In this document: piece after piece, positions 44,197 through 52,746 of the stretch
Layout of the letters: each line of letters opens with the position of its first letter
How positions within the stretch are numbered: the first letter of the stretch is position 1
Origin: CAXMNX01 sp964194845
GTDB lineage: Bacteria; Pseudomonadota; Alphaproteobacteria; Rhodobacterales; Rhodobacteraceae
Direction: 5' to 3'
Length of the DNA stretch: 64,000 nucleotides
NCBI GenBank assembly: GCA_964194845.1
Contig: CAXMNX010000054.1
Span: 1-64,000, forward strand
The notes under the pieces: model-generated
The model's database searches: none
Told to the model about the DNA's origin: nothing
Seen by the model: only the letters and a program-made list of their open reading frames with translations
Program-made: the position numbers and the translations under genes

Positions 44197-45503
44197 CGGG
44201 TCAAGGAAATCGCTGGAGCGCACGTTTCCCAATCGCCGTTGGCTTTTCCACCATCGTGCTTCTGGTCGGCGGTGTGGGTGCGTGGAGCGTCGGCACCCAG
44301 ATCGCAGGTGCCGTTGTCGCCACCGGGACCGTGCAGGTCGAAAGCGAACGCCAGGTCGTTCAGCACCCCGATGGCGGCGTTGTGGGGCAAATCCTTGCCC
44401 GCGACGGCGATATCGTGGCCGCCGGTGATGTGCTGATCCGCCTGGATGGCACCTTCCTGCGGTCCGAATTGGCGGTGGTCGAACGGCAGCTTGCCGAAAT
44501 ATTCGCGCGCCGGGCGCGCCGGGCGCGCCTGATCGCCGAGCGTGACGGGACCGAGCCGGATTTCCGCAATGTGCCGGAATTTAGCCTGACCGACGCCGAC
44601 ACAATTCAGGAACAGATCAACGGCCAGTGGAACCTGTTCGTCGCCCGCACAAAATCGCTGGGTCAGGAAGTTCAGCAACTGGGCGAGCAACAGATCCAGA
44701 TCGAAAAGCAGATCGAAGGCACCCAGGCGCAGCTTATGGCACTCGCCAGACAGCTCGATCTGATCGAGAAGGAATTGACGGACGTCCAAAGCCTATTTGA
44801 TCGCGGCCTCGTCCAGGTGACCCGGCTTTTGGAACTGCAACGCGCCGAGGCGCGCCTTCAAGGCGAAATAGGCGGCCTGACCTCAACGGTTGCAGAAGCG
44901 CGCGCGCGGATCTCGGCGCTGGCGATTGAAAGACTGCGGCTTGGGGACACACGGCGCGAAGAAGCCATTTCCCGCCTTCGCGATATCCAGTTCTCCGAGA
45001 TCGAGCTTCAGGGACGCCGGATAAGCCTGACCGAACGCCTCGCGCGCCTTAATGTCCGTGCGCCGGTTGCCGGAACGGTGTTCGGCAGCCGGGTATTCGC
45101 GGTGCAAGGCGTTGTTCAGGCGGCCGAGCCGATGATGTATCTGGTGCCGGGCGACCAGCCGCTTCAGGTCTCGGCCCGGATCAGCCCAACGGACGTGGAT
45201 CAGGTATTTGTCGGTCAGAACGTGTCGCTGATGTTCACGATGTTCAGCCGACGCACGACGCCCGAAATTCCGGGGATTGTCGTGCGGGTATCAGCCGATG
45301 CCGAAACCGACGAGGCGACCGGCACGACCTTTTACGAGACCGTCTTGCAGCCCGATCGCGCGGAATTGCTGAGCCATGAAGACATAAAGCTTTTGCCGGG
45401 GATGCCGGTCGAGGCGTTTCTGAAGACCGAGGACCGCACACCGCTCAGCTATCTCACTCAACCGCTGACCGTCTATTTCAACCGCGCGTTTCGCGAGGAG
45501 TAG
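44193..45503 (+). CDS. Type I secretion periplasmic adaptor (HlyD/PrtE family)
   Basis: 436 residues. Short cytoplasmic N-terminus, one membrane anchor (about 14-35), a lipoyl half-motif (QHPDGGVVGQILARDGDIVAAGDVLIRLD), a long coiled coil (about 95-270), the second lipoyl half (VRAPVAGTVFG) and the beta-barrel part with the signature-like VLQPDRAEL...LLPGMPVEAFLKTEDRTPLSYLTQPL. It would link the inner-membrane ATPase to an outer-membrane TolC. It looks intact although its partner carries a stop codon. No RTX substrate gene is in the window. Confidence 0.93.
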   Translation: MTGQGNRWSARFPIAVGFSTIVLLVGGVGAWSVGTQIAGAVVATGTVQVESERQVVQHPDGGVVGQILARDGDIVAAGDVLIRLDGTFLRSELAVVERQLAEIFARRARRARLIAERDGTEPDFRNVPEFSLTDADTIQEQINGQWNLFVARTKSLGQEVQQLGEQQIQIEKQIEGTQAQLMALARQLDLIEKELTDVQSLFDRGLVQVTRLLELQRAEARLQGEIGGLTSTVAEARARISALAIERLRLGDTRREEAISRLRDIQFSEIELQGRRISLTERLARLNVRAPVAGTVFGSRVFAVQGVVQAAEPMMYLVPGDQPLQVSARISPTDVDQVFVGQNVSLMFTMFSRRTTPEIPGIVVRVSADAETDEATGTTFYETVLQPDRAELLSHEDIKLLPGMPVEAFLKTEDRTPLSYLTQPLTVYFNRAFREE

Positions 45504-45622
45504 ACCGTTACAAACGTTTGATAATGTAAGCTTAACCGCGGCTGATGCCCGGGAAAGTGTCAAATTCGAAGCTATTTCATCCAAATTCATGTTGCGCTAA
45601 CCCAATTTTAACCACTGCCCGC

Positions 45623-45648
45623 CACAAATTTTCGTACGAAAATTTGTG
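45623..45648. promoter_or_regulatory. Perfect 26-bp palindrome between convergent genes
   Basis: The half-site CACAAATTTTCGT is followed directly by its exact reverse complement. It lies between the end of the HlyD-type gene (45503) and the end of the sulfatase gene (45741), in an A+T-rich spacer that also holds the short palindromes CAAACGTTTG (45511-45520) and TAAGCTTA (45527-45534). As RNA it folds into an 11-bp stem with a GTAC loop, but no U-tract follows, so a terminator role is doubtful. Confidence 0.5.
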
Positions 45649-45740
45649 CAAAGGATCGTGTTTGTCCGGGCGAGGGCGATACGGGGCTGACGCCCAGATA
45701 GGTGCAAGGTCTATGCATTTCGATCCAACTGCACCTCGCC

Positions 45741-47399
45741 CTAGTCGTCCAATTTCTTGCGGTTCGAAACAAAATCCTGCGCAACCGGCCCACGGTAGGC
45801 ACGGGTCAACTCTTCGGGAACTTCCGAGCCATCCTTCATGAACATGAGGATACCCCGTCGCGCCGACCCGCCGCGCCCGGCCTCAATGTCCGCGTCCGAC
45901 ATCGTGACCCGCTGCGACATCCGACGCCCCCATCGCGAAAGCGTCTCGTAAAGCCTTGAGATCTCGGCGTCATGCGCGGCCCCTTTGCCAAGATCGTGAA
46001 ACTCCTCGGGATCGCTTCTCAGATCGAACAACATCGGACGGAACCCGCCCTCGGCGTGGATCAGCTTGAAACGCCCGTCGAACACCATGAAAAGCCGCGC
46101 GTCGCGCAAAGATACCCCAACGACATCGCGCATCGCCGTGGCTGAATAATCGTATTCGCTGATCACCGCCTCGCGCCAGTTCGGTTCAAAACCGTGCAGC
46201 CACGGCGTCAGACCTCGCCCCTCAAGAATGTGATCGGCAACCGTACCGCCCGCAGCCTCAACAAACGTCGGTGCCAGATCAATCGCTTCGACCAGCGCTT
46301 CGCAAGCTGTTCCACGCGTCGCGTCCGCCTCGCCGCGCGGGTCGTAAATGATCAGCGGTATTTTCACCGACGGCTCGTGGAACAGCTCCTTCTCGCCCAG
46401 CCAGTGATCGCCCAGATAATCCCCATGGTCAGACGTCAGCACAATCATCGTCTCGTGCATCTGGCCGGTCGCCTCCAGATGATCCAATAGCCGCCCCAAC
46501 TGATCGTCGGCTTGGCTGATCAACCCCATGTAAGCCGGAATCACCTTCGCGCGAACGTCGTCCTGTTGAAAAGCCGCCGCGATCCTGTTGCCCATGAAAG
46601 CCGCATATACCGGGTGCGGGTCGTCACGCTCGATATCCGCGCGAACCGCCGCGGCCACATGATTTGCGCCATACATCGCGTGATAAGGTGCCGGCACGAT
46701 ATAGGGCCAATGGGGTTTGATATAACTCAGATGCGCGCACCAGGGGCCATCCGCCTGATCGACAAAACGGATCGCCTCAGAGGTCAACCACGGCGTTTCG
46801 CTGTCTTCCTCGCGAATGTTTGCGGGCTGGTCCGCGTTGTCGAAAAACCAGCCGCTGACCTTCTCGCCATCTTCAATCCCGGCGTTCGCGTAGTCGGCCC
46901 ATGGATTGTCGCCGTCATAGCCCTTCGACTTCAGATACTCGTTATAAGGCGACCGCCGTTCGTCATAAAGCCCGTCCGGCCCCGTCGCCCAAAGCCCGTC
47001 GTCGCGCACCCAGATATCGAACCCGCATTCGGCCTGTCGCGCACCGATCACGCTATCGGGCGCCAGACCAAGACGTTCCATGCCCGCCGCGTCCGCCGTC
47101 ATGTGGGTCTTGCCGATCAGCCAGCACTCCATGCCCGCGCCACGCAGATGATCGCCCAAAGTGTGCTCGCCGACGCGCAGCGGGAAATTGTTCCATTGCG
47201 CCCCATGCGACGAGGCATATCGCCCGGTGTAAAAGCTCATCCGGCTTGCGCCGCAGATCGGCGACTGCACATAAGCGTTCGTAAACCGCACGCCCATCGC
47301 GGCAACCCGATCAAAATTCGGCGTTTCCAGATGCGGATGGCCCGCGCAGCTTAGGTAATCGTGCCGAAGCTGGTCGTACATGATGAACAGAATGTTCAA
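45741..47399 (-). CDS. Sulfatase / phosphonate monoester hydrolase-like alkaline phosphatase superfamily enzyme
   Basis: 552 residues. Metal site: Asp9/Gln10 (IMYDQLRHD), Asp324/His325 (LTSDHGDYLGDH). The nucleophile region is PICGASRMSFYTGRY, with Cys49 as the residue normally converted to formylglycine. The motif reads C-G-A-S-R rather than the standard C-x-P-x-R. Other active-site residues are present (Lys97/His99 in GKTHM, His230 in KPHWPY). Close relatives hydrolyse sulfate or phosphonate monoesters, and choline-sulfatase is another possibility. No signal peptide, so cytoplasmic. Confidence 0.87.
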   Translation of the reverse strand: MNILFIMYDQLRHDYLSCAGHPHLETPNFDRVAAMGVRFTNAYVQSPICGASRMSFYTGRYASSHGAQWNNFPLRVGEHTLGDHLRGAGMECWLIGKTHMTADAAGMERLGLAPDSVIGARQAECGFDIWVRDDGLWATGPDGLYDERRSPYNEYLKSKGYDGDNPWADYANAGIEDGEKVSGWFFDNADQPANIREEDSETPWLTSEAIRFVDQADGPWCAHLSYIKPHWPYIVPAPYHAMYGANHVAAAVRADIERDDPHPVYAAFMGNRIAAAFQQDDVRAKVIPAYMGLISQADDQLGRLLDHLEATGQMHETMIVLTSDHGDYLGDHWLGEKELFHEPSVKIPLIIYDPRGEADATRGTACEALVEAIDLAPTFVEAAGGTVADHILEGRGLTPWLHGFEPNWREAVISEYDYSATAMRDVVGVSLRDARLFMVFDGRFKLIHAEGGFRPMLFDLRSDPEEFHDLGKGAAHDAEISRLYETLSRWGRRMSQRVTMSDADIEAGRGGSARRGILMFMKDGSEVPEELTRAYRGPVAQDFVSNRKKLDD

Positions 47400-47429
47400 G
47401 CGCGGCTCCAGTTGATCATCCGGGCAGTT

Positions 47430-48011
47430 TCATTCGTCACCCTTATAATACCCGACAACGTCTCCGTCGGTCGTCGCCCCCAACCCGTTCAGCAGCCGGT
47501 TTGAGTAATTGAAATAGGCGCAGACCTGATTAACTTCCAGTATCTCGCCGTCGTCGCAACCGGCGATCTTCAGCGCCTCAAAGTCAGACTTCACCATATT
47601 TCCAACGTCGGTCGTCAATTTCGCGGCATACCGCAAAAGCGCCAATTCCTTACCCTCAAACTCATCCTCGGGCCGCGCCGCCTTCAAAGCCGCAAGAATC
47701 CTGTCCGAACGTGGTTGATCTCGCAGCAGGTTGCGAACATTCATAAAATGATGCGTCAGCGAATAGGTGCAGTCGTTCAGAATGGACGTGTAACTGGCCA
47801 CGACCTCAAGATACCAGAACCGCAGGGCATTATCGCCGCTATGCAGAACCGAGCGGTAAAGCGTGACGTGCCCCTCCATCGTTGCGGGGCGCAAGGAATG
47901 CACGCGCATAACGGTGTCCACCGTGCCGTGCGGCGTCCGCGCCTGATCCAGCAATGCACGCAAGCGGTCGTCGGCGTCCTCGTCGGAAATCATTTTGATC
48001 CAGGCCGTCAT
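47430..48011 (-). CDS. AhpD-like / carboxymuconolactone decarboxylase family protein
   Basis: 193 residues from ATG 48011 (GGAG upstream). The AhpD-type active-site helix is recognisable: Glu69, then SILNDCTYSLTHH with Cys81 and His88 at AhpD spacing. The second Cys of the CxxC pair is Ser84, so thiol peroxidase chemistry of the usual kind is not expected. It follows the divergent promoter at 48012-48136 and precedes the sulfatase on the same strand (30 bp gap). Role unknown. Confidence 0.78.
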   Translation of the reverse strand: MTAWIKMISDEDADDRLRALLDQARTPHGTVDTVMRVHSLRPATMEGHVTLYRSVLHSGDNALRFWYLEVVASYTSILNDCTYSLTHHFMNVRNLLRDQPRSDRILAALKAARPEDEFEGKELALLRYAAKLTTDVGNMVKSDFEALKIAGCDDGEILEVNQVCAYFNYSNRLLNGLGATTDGDVVGYYKGDE

Positions 48012-48109
48012 GCGCAACACTCCTTGCGTTTCAACGTCGATAACCGGGCGCTTGCGCCGCTGGCCAGCAAAAAATGCCCTCTTGTCGGGCGTTCGGCGCG
48101 GCGGTTACC

Positions 48110-48133
48110 TTGCCCCGTCAGGCAAAGGGGCAA
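48110..48133 (+). promoter_or_regulatory. Inverted repeat covering the ribosome-binding site
   Basis: TTGCCCC (48110-48116) is the exact complement of GGGGCAA (48127-48133), with a 10-nt spacer. The second arm contains the purine-rich ribosome site just before ATG 48137. In RNA the hairpin would hide this site; in DNA it could be an operator. Confidence 0.4.
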
Positions 48134-48136
48134 TGA

Positions 48137-49243
48137 ATGACGTCGGTAACGCCAGAGGCGCTGGAAGGCGCGCGCAACATGCTGGTGGCCTGCGGTGGCC
48201 TGACCGCGGGCGATCAGATGTTGCTGGTCACCGAGCTTGGCGACCGCGACTACTACCGGCCCGGCGTCCGCGCAGCGGTACTGGCGGTGGCCCGGGAAAT
48301 CGGTCTGAAAGTGGATACAATCGAAGTTGCATTTGCCGAAGCGGTCGCCCAGCCGCCAGAGGCTTTAGTGACGGCCATGCGCGCCGCCAGGCTCACGGTG
48401 TTTCTGGCGCGCATGGGCGATCAGATGCGGTTTGCCCCTGATCTGGCGGGCTCGCGCGCATTGGTAAGCTACGCGCTTGACGCCAATATGCTTGGCTCAC
48501 AATTCGGGTGCTTGGCCCACGACGGCATGGTCAGGGTCCGCGACGCCGCCGACAGGATGCTCGCCGCCGCCACCCATATTCAGGTAACCTGCCCGGCGGG
48601 AACGGATTTCAGCGGGCACATCCTTGACCCCGCGGCACCCACCGACACATCTACCATCCGGTTCCCGCTCTCGGTCTTCACGCCGATACTGGCAGCGGGA
48701 TTTTCCGGCCGGATCGTCCAACGGGGGTTTCTGGTCGGCACCGGCTCGGCCTTCTACAAACCCTACGCTTGCGAAATCGAGGGTGATCTCAGTGTTTCGT
48801 TCACCGCCAACAAAATAACCGGCTTCGGCGGCAGCGACCGCGATATTAAGGCAGCAAAGGCGCATTACACCTTCGTTGCTGAGCGCTACGGCATCGACCC
48901 GCGTTTCATTCACTCCTGGCACGCGGGCATTCACCCCGGCTCAGCGTTCGAAGACCCCGCATCAGCAAGTTTTGAACGGTGGAGCAGTGGTGCCTTCGGC
49001 AATCCCCGCCTGCTCCATGCGCATACCTGCGGACGCTTTGCGCCGGGCGAAATATCGCTGAATATCCTGGACCATACGATCACCGTCGATGGCGTCGCGG
49101 TCTGGGACAAGGGCGTATTGCACCCTGACCGCATTCCGCGTGCCGATGCCATCCTTCGCCGCCATCCTGATCTGAAAGCGGCCTATGACAATCCCGCCCG
49201 CGCTTGCGGCGAAGGGCCAATGGGCGGGCTAAGTTTCGGCTGA
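48137..49243 (+). CDS. M29 aminopeptidase / NicX (2,5-dihydroxypyridine dioxygenase)-like protein
   Basis: 368 residues. The central segment ATHIQVTCPAGTDFSG (145-160) and the His-rich C-terminal half (His259, His262, His266 in FIHSWHAGIHPGS; His294/His296 in LLHAHTCGR; Asp312/His313) suggest a metal-dependent enzyme of the aminopeptidase T (M29) fold. That fold also includes NicX, an Fe(II) ring-cleaving dioxygenase. I cannot assign individual ligands with certainty. The gene is divergent from the AhpD-like gene, and its stop overlaps the convergent Rieske gene. Confidence 0.5.
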   Translation: MTSVTPEALEGARNMLVACGGLTAGDQMLLVTELGDRDYYRPGVRAAVLAVAREIGLKVDTIEVAFAEAVAQPPEALVTAMRAARLTVFLARMGDQMRFAPDLAGSRALVSYALDANMLGSQFGCLAHDGMVRVRDAADRMLAAATHIQVTCPAGTDFSGHILDPAAPTDTSTIRFPLSVFTPILAAGFSGRIVQRGFLVGTGSAFYKPYACEIEGDLSVSFTANKITGFGGSDRDIKAAKAHYTFVAERYGIDPRFIHSWHAGIHPGSAFEDPASASFERWSSGAFGNPRLLHAHTCGRFAPGEISLNILDHTITVDGVAVWDKGVLHPDRIPRADAILRRHPDLKAAYDNPARACGEGPMGGLSFG

Positions 49244-50263
49244 AGCTTCGGCTCTGATCCGCTTGTCCACCTTGGCACGGAACCGCATCGCGCCTGCATC
49301 CAGACCGAGGTTCAGATAGGGCGTGCGGCGGTTATCCATGCCCCATTGCACTTTTTCTAATATCTCTTTGTCCTCCAGAAACGCCATTTTCGCGCCTTCA
49401 AACATGCGCTCCGAAGTTTCGGCATTGTCGGGGTCCGAATTTCGTTGCTGAAACCAGAAGTACAAGGAATTCTGCGCATCCACCGGCGTGATGAAATTGT
49501 AGGAGATATTCAGGAACGCGTCCTCCGGCAATTCCTTGTCCGCGCCGCCGGTGCCCGCGCGCGTATAGACCGACATGTTGATCGCGGTCGACGGCACCCG
49601 GCATTCGTAATGCTGCTTGCGGTCGCAGTTGTCGCCGAAGGCCAGCATGTCGTGATAATAGGGCGGCGCGGGTTCGGCAAATATCCAGCGCGTCACGATC
49701 ACACCATCATCAATATCCTCGATATCCAGCGGCCGGTCGTCGGTGCCCGCACCCGCGAACGACGTTACATGCACCCAGGCGACATGGCTTGGGTCCAGAA
49801 GATTGTCGGTGACGTATAGATAGTTGCACGCAATCTCCATCGCGCCGCGCGGCGTCGCACCCCAGGCGGCATTGTCGAAATTTGGGATATCCATGATCTC
49901 GGCGGGCTCACCCTCGCCCATCCAAATCCACAGAAACCCATAGCGGTCTTGAACCGGATAGCTGCACACCCGTGCGCGCCGCGGAATGGGATCGCCCTGC
50001 GTTGGTGCTGCAACGCAGGCCCCGGTGCCATCGAAAGTCAGCCCGTGATACCCGCACTCCACGCGGTCGCCGTGCAGGTTCCCGCACGAAAGCGGTAATT
50101 TGCGGTGCGGGCACGCATCCTCAAGCGCAAATGCCGTGCCGTCCGGCCCGCGATAAATCACCACCCGGTCTTCCAGCAGCGTCAACGCGGTCAGCTTCGC
50201 CTCAAAATCCTCACTTCGCCCCGCGACGTACCAGCAATTGCGAATATAGCCGGGGTTTTCCAT
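49229..50263 (-). CDS. Rieske non-heme iron oxygenase, alpha subunit (VanA type)
   Basis: 344 residues. Rieske [2Fe-2S] ligands Cys51, His53, Cys70, His73 (CPHRKLPLSC...CGYHGLTFDG) and mononuclear-iron His161 and His166 with bridging Asp154 (DNLLDPSHVAWVH). The length and N-terminus (MENPGYIRNCWYVAGRS) match the VanA/PobA-like O- or N-demethylase group, not the longer ring dihydroxylases. It needs a ferredoxin reductase, which is not in the window. It lies 3 bp before an amino-acid ABC transporter on the same strand, suggesting that it acts on the imported compound. Confidence 0.92.
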   Translation of the reverse strand: MENPGYIRNCWYVAGRSEDFEAKLTALTLLEDRVVIYRGPDGTAFALEDACPHRKLPLSCGNLHGDRVECGYHGLTFDGTGACVAAPTQGDPIPRRARVCSYPVQDRYGFLWIWMGEGEPAEIMDIPNFDNAAWGATPRGAMEIACNYLYVTDNLLDPSHVAWVHVTSFAGAGTDDRPLDIEDIDDGVIVTRWIFAEPAPPYYHDMLAFGDNCDRKQHYECRVPSTAINMSVYTRAGTGGADKELPEDAFLNISYNFITPVDAQNSLYFWFQQRNSDPDNAETSERMFEGAKMAFLEDKEILEKVQWGMDNRRTPYLNLGLDAGAMRFRAKVDKRIRAEASAET

Positions 50264-50266
50264 TGC

Positions 50267-51025
50267 TTATCCCCTCTCGTCCGAACCCATGCGCCGCTCC
50301 AGCCACCGCACGCCCGCACTGATGATCAGAACCAGCACCAGATATTCGAGGATCAGCAGCGAATAAAGCTCAAGCGGGCGGTATTCGGTGACCACAAGCT
50401 CGTTCGCGCGGCGCGTCAGCTCCTGCATCCCGATGACGCTGGCGAAAGCCGACATCTTCACGATGTAGATGAACTGGTTTGCAAGCGGCGGCAGGATCCG
50501 CCGGATCGCCTGCGGCATGATCACATAGCGCATCGTCTGCACATAGTTCAGCCCGATGGTCTGCGCCGCCTCGGTCTGACCCTTGGCAATCGACTGAATA
50601 CCGGCGCGATAAATCTCGGCGGTGAACGCACTGTCCGAGATCGCAAGTGTGATGATCGCGCCCCAAAATGGTTCGATCGGGATATTCAGCCCCATGGACT
50701 TGAATATGATCGGCAGGCCATAAAACACCCAGAACAGCATCGGCAAAAGCGGGATCGAGCGGATGAGTTCAACGTAAATCCGATTGAACGCGCGCAGATA
50801 CCAACGTTCGGCCAATCCCGGCAAAGCGACCACCAACCCAAGGAAGATCGAGATTGCCGCGGCGATCAGCGATATCGCGATTGTCGCGCCCATCCCGCTG
50901 ACCAGGAATTTGATATTGATCCAGCCATTGGGTTTGGTCGGGTCGATGACATACCAGCCCCAGGTGCTTGACGACGCGCAGCCTGACAGCAGCAAAAGCG
51001 ACAAGAATAGGATGAGATTGCGCAT
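50267..51025 (-). CDS. Amino-acid-type ABC transporter permease with lipobox-like N-terminus
   Basis: 252 residues from ATG 51025 (overlapping the ATPase stop as TGATG). It is a HisM/GlnP-type permease: EAA motif GQTEAAQTIGLNYVQTMRYVIMPQAIRRILPPLANQF, about five helices. The N-terminus MRNLILFLSLLLLSGCASS looks like a lipoprotein signal with lipobox, followed by a periplasmic WGWYVIDPTKPNGWIN stretch before the first transport helix. The ATG choice is supported by the overlap. Only one permease is present, so a homodimer is likely. Confidence 0.9.
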   Translation of the reverse strand: MRNLILFLSLLLLSGCASSSTWGWYVIDPTKPNGWINIKFLVSGMGATIAISLIAAAISIFLGLVVALPGLAERWYLRAFNRIYVELIRSIPLLPMLFWVFYGLPIIFKSMGLNIPIEPFWGAIITLAISDSAFTAEIYRAGIQSIAKGQTEAAQTIGLNYVQTMRYVIMPQAIRRILPPLANQFIYIVKMSAFASVIGMQELTRRANELVVTEYRPLELYSLLILEYLVLVLIISAGVRWLERRMGSDERG

Positions 51026-51765
51026 CAGTGGCTCAATATCTGGCTGAGGAATTTCTGGCACCGCCGCGATTTCGGCGCTTCAAAGAATTGCGCCGGTGGT
51101 CCCGTCTCAACAATTTCGCCTTCATCCATAAATACCATCTGATCGGCAACCTTTCGGGCAAATCCCATCTCGTGGGTGACGACAACCATTGTCATGCCCT
51201 CCTCGGCCAGCTCCACCATCACGTCCAGCACTTCGGAAATCATCTCGGGGTCCAGCGCCGATGTCGGCTCATCGAACAACAGCACTTTCGGCTCCATGCA
51301 AAGCGACCGCGCAATGGCAACGCGCTGCTGCTGGCCACCGGACAGTTGCGCCGGCCGTTTGTCCGCCTGTTCGGGTATGCGAACCCGCTCCAGATACTCG
51401 CGCGCCCGCGCCTCGGCCTCGACCCGACCAAGCCCGCGTGCCTTCATCGGACCCAGGGAAAGATTTTGCAAAACAGTTAGATGCGGGAACAAGTTAAACT
51501 GCTGAAACACCATGCCCACGTCCGCCCGGATCGCTGCAACCGAAGACGGATCGTCGGTCAGTTCAATCCCGTCCACGCGGATCGTGCCTTGCTGATGCGC
51601 CTCCAGTCGATTGATGCAGCGAACGACGGTGGATTTGCCCGACCCCGATGGCCCGCAGACAACCACACGCTCGCCTTGGCCGACACGCAAATTGATGTCT
51701 TTCAGGACATGAAAATCGCCGAACCACTTGTTGACGCCGATCATCTCGATCGCGGTTTCGGCCAT
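51025..51765 (-). CDS. Amino-acid-type ABC transporter ATP-binding protein (GlnQ/HisP)
   Basis: 246 residues from ATG 51765 (GGGGGA upstream). Complete ABC ATPase: Walker A CGPSGSGKST, Q-loop MVFQQFNLFPHLTV, signature LSGGQQQR, Walker B VLLFDEPTSALDPE, switch His in VTHEMGFARKVAD. The polar-amino-acid subfamily is clear from the last two segments. It heads the minus-strand operon ATPase-permease-Rieske and is divergent from the binding protein at 51896. Confidence 0.95.
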   Translation of the reverse strand: MAETAIEMIGVNKWFGDFHVLKDINLRVGQGERVVVCGPSGSGKSTVVRCINRLEAHQQGTIRVDGIELTDDPSSVAAIRADVGMVFQQFNLFPHLTVLQNLSLGPMKARGLGRVEAEARAREYLERVRIPEQADKRPAQLSGGQQQRVAIARSLCMEPKVLLFDEPTSALDPEMISEVLDVMVELAEEGMTMVVVTHEMGFARKVADQMVFMDEGEIVETGPPAQFFEAPKSRRCQKFLSQILSH

Positions 51766-51895
51766 GTTTTCCCCCGGGGCGGCAATTCCCCTAAGGGAAC
51801 ATTTCACTTGAGGTTATCGGTGGATTCCTAGTTAGTTCAAGGCGTGAATGATAATGGCGGTCCCAAGTCGGCTGCCAAACCAACCGGAGGATCCC

Positions 51896-52666
51896 ATGAA
51901 GAAGTTTGTCACCGCTCTGGCGGCAGGTGCCGTTGCGCTTAGCCTTGGTGCTGCCGCCCAGGCCCAGTCCGCTTTGCATGAAATTCTGGATACAGGCGTT
52001 TTGAAGGTCGGAACAACCGGCGACTGGAACCCAATGACCGTCCGCGATCCGGCCACCAACGCCTACAAAGGCTTCGACATCGATGTCATGACCGAACTGG
52101 CGACCGATCTTGGCGTCGAGGTTGAATTTGTCCCGACCGACTGGAAAACGCTGGTCAACGGCGTCGTCGCGGGCCAGTACCACATGACCGGATCGGCCTC
52201 GATCTCACCACCTCGGATGAAGGTCGCAGGTTTTTCCGAAAGCTATATCGCGGTTGAAATCTTTCCCTTTACCCACACCGACAAGGTGGACCAGTTCGAT
52301 GGCTACGACTCGATCAATCAACCGGGCGTAAAGATCGCGACCACGCTTGGCACCACGTTCGAAGCGCTGGTGCGCGAATGGTTCCCGAACGCCGACATCA
52401 AAGTCGTCGAAGCCCCGGCGCGCGGTTTTCAGGAAGTTATCGCCGGGCGTGCAGACGTCTTCATCACGTCAAACATCGAAGGCTCGACGCTGGTCACCAA
52501 ATTCCCGATCGCACGCGTGAAAAACACCGGGCCGCGTGCGCCGACACCCATCGCGATGCTGCTGCCGCAGGGCGATCAGGTCTGGATCAACTACGTGAAC
52601 AATTGGGTTAAGGTGAAAGAGGCCAAGGGCTTCTTCGAAGTCACCAAGGCTAAATGGGGTCTTTGA
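51896..52666 (+). CDS. Amino-acid-type ABC transporter substrate-binding protein
   Basis: 256 residues from ATG 51896 (GGAGG upstream). Signal peptide to about AAQAQS. Family 3 binding-protein motifs: LKVGTTGDWNPM, GFDIDVMTELATDLGVEVEFVPTDWKTLVNGVVAGQYHMTGSASISPPR. The Asp/Arg usually holding the amino-acid alpha-groups appear changed (SISPPRMK retains Arg). It resembles cyclohexadienyl-dehydratase-like receptors. It is divergent from its ATPase/permease and ends in a strong terminator. Confidence 0.92.
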   Translation: MKKFVTALAAGAVALSLGAAAQAQSALHEILDTGVLKVGTTGDWNPMTVRDPATNAYKGFDIDVMTELATDLGVEVEFVPTDWKTLVNGVVAGQYHMTGSASISPPRMKVAGFSESYIAVEIFPFTHTDKVDQFDGYDSINQPGVKIATTLGTTFEALVREWFPNADIKVVEAPARGFQEVIAGRADVFITSNIEGSTLVTKFPIARVKNTGPRAPTPIAMLLPQGDQVWINYVNNWVKVKEAKGFFEVTKAKWGL

Positions 52667-52694
52667 TCGCCGCTTTTGAAAGCGAAATACCAAC

Positions 52695-52727
52695 CGGGGC
52701 CGCGATACAGCGCGGCCCCGTTTTGTT
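52695..52727 (+). terminator. Rho-independent terminator after the amino-acid binding protein gene
   Basis: CGGGGCCGCG (52695-52704) pairs perfectly with CGCGGCCCCG (52711-52720) around the loop ATACAG, followed by TTTTGTT. It separates the binding-protein transcript from the creatininase-like gene, which starts only 20 bp later and so depends on read-through or on a promoter overlapping the terminator. Confidence 0.9.
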
Positions 52728-52746
52728 GACCTCTTAGGTGCAAGAC

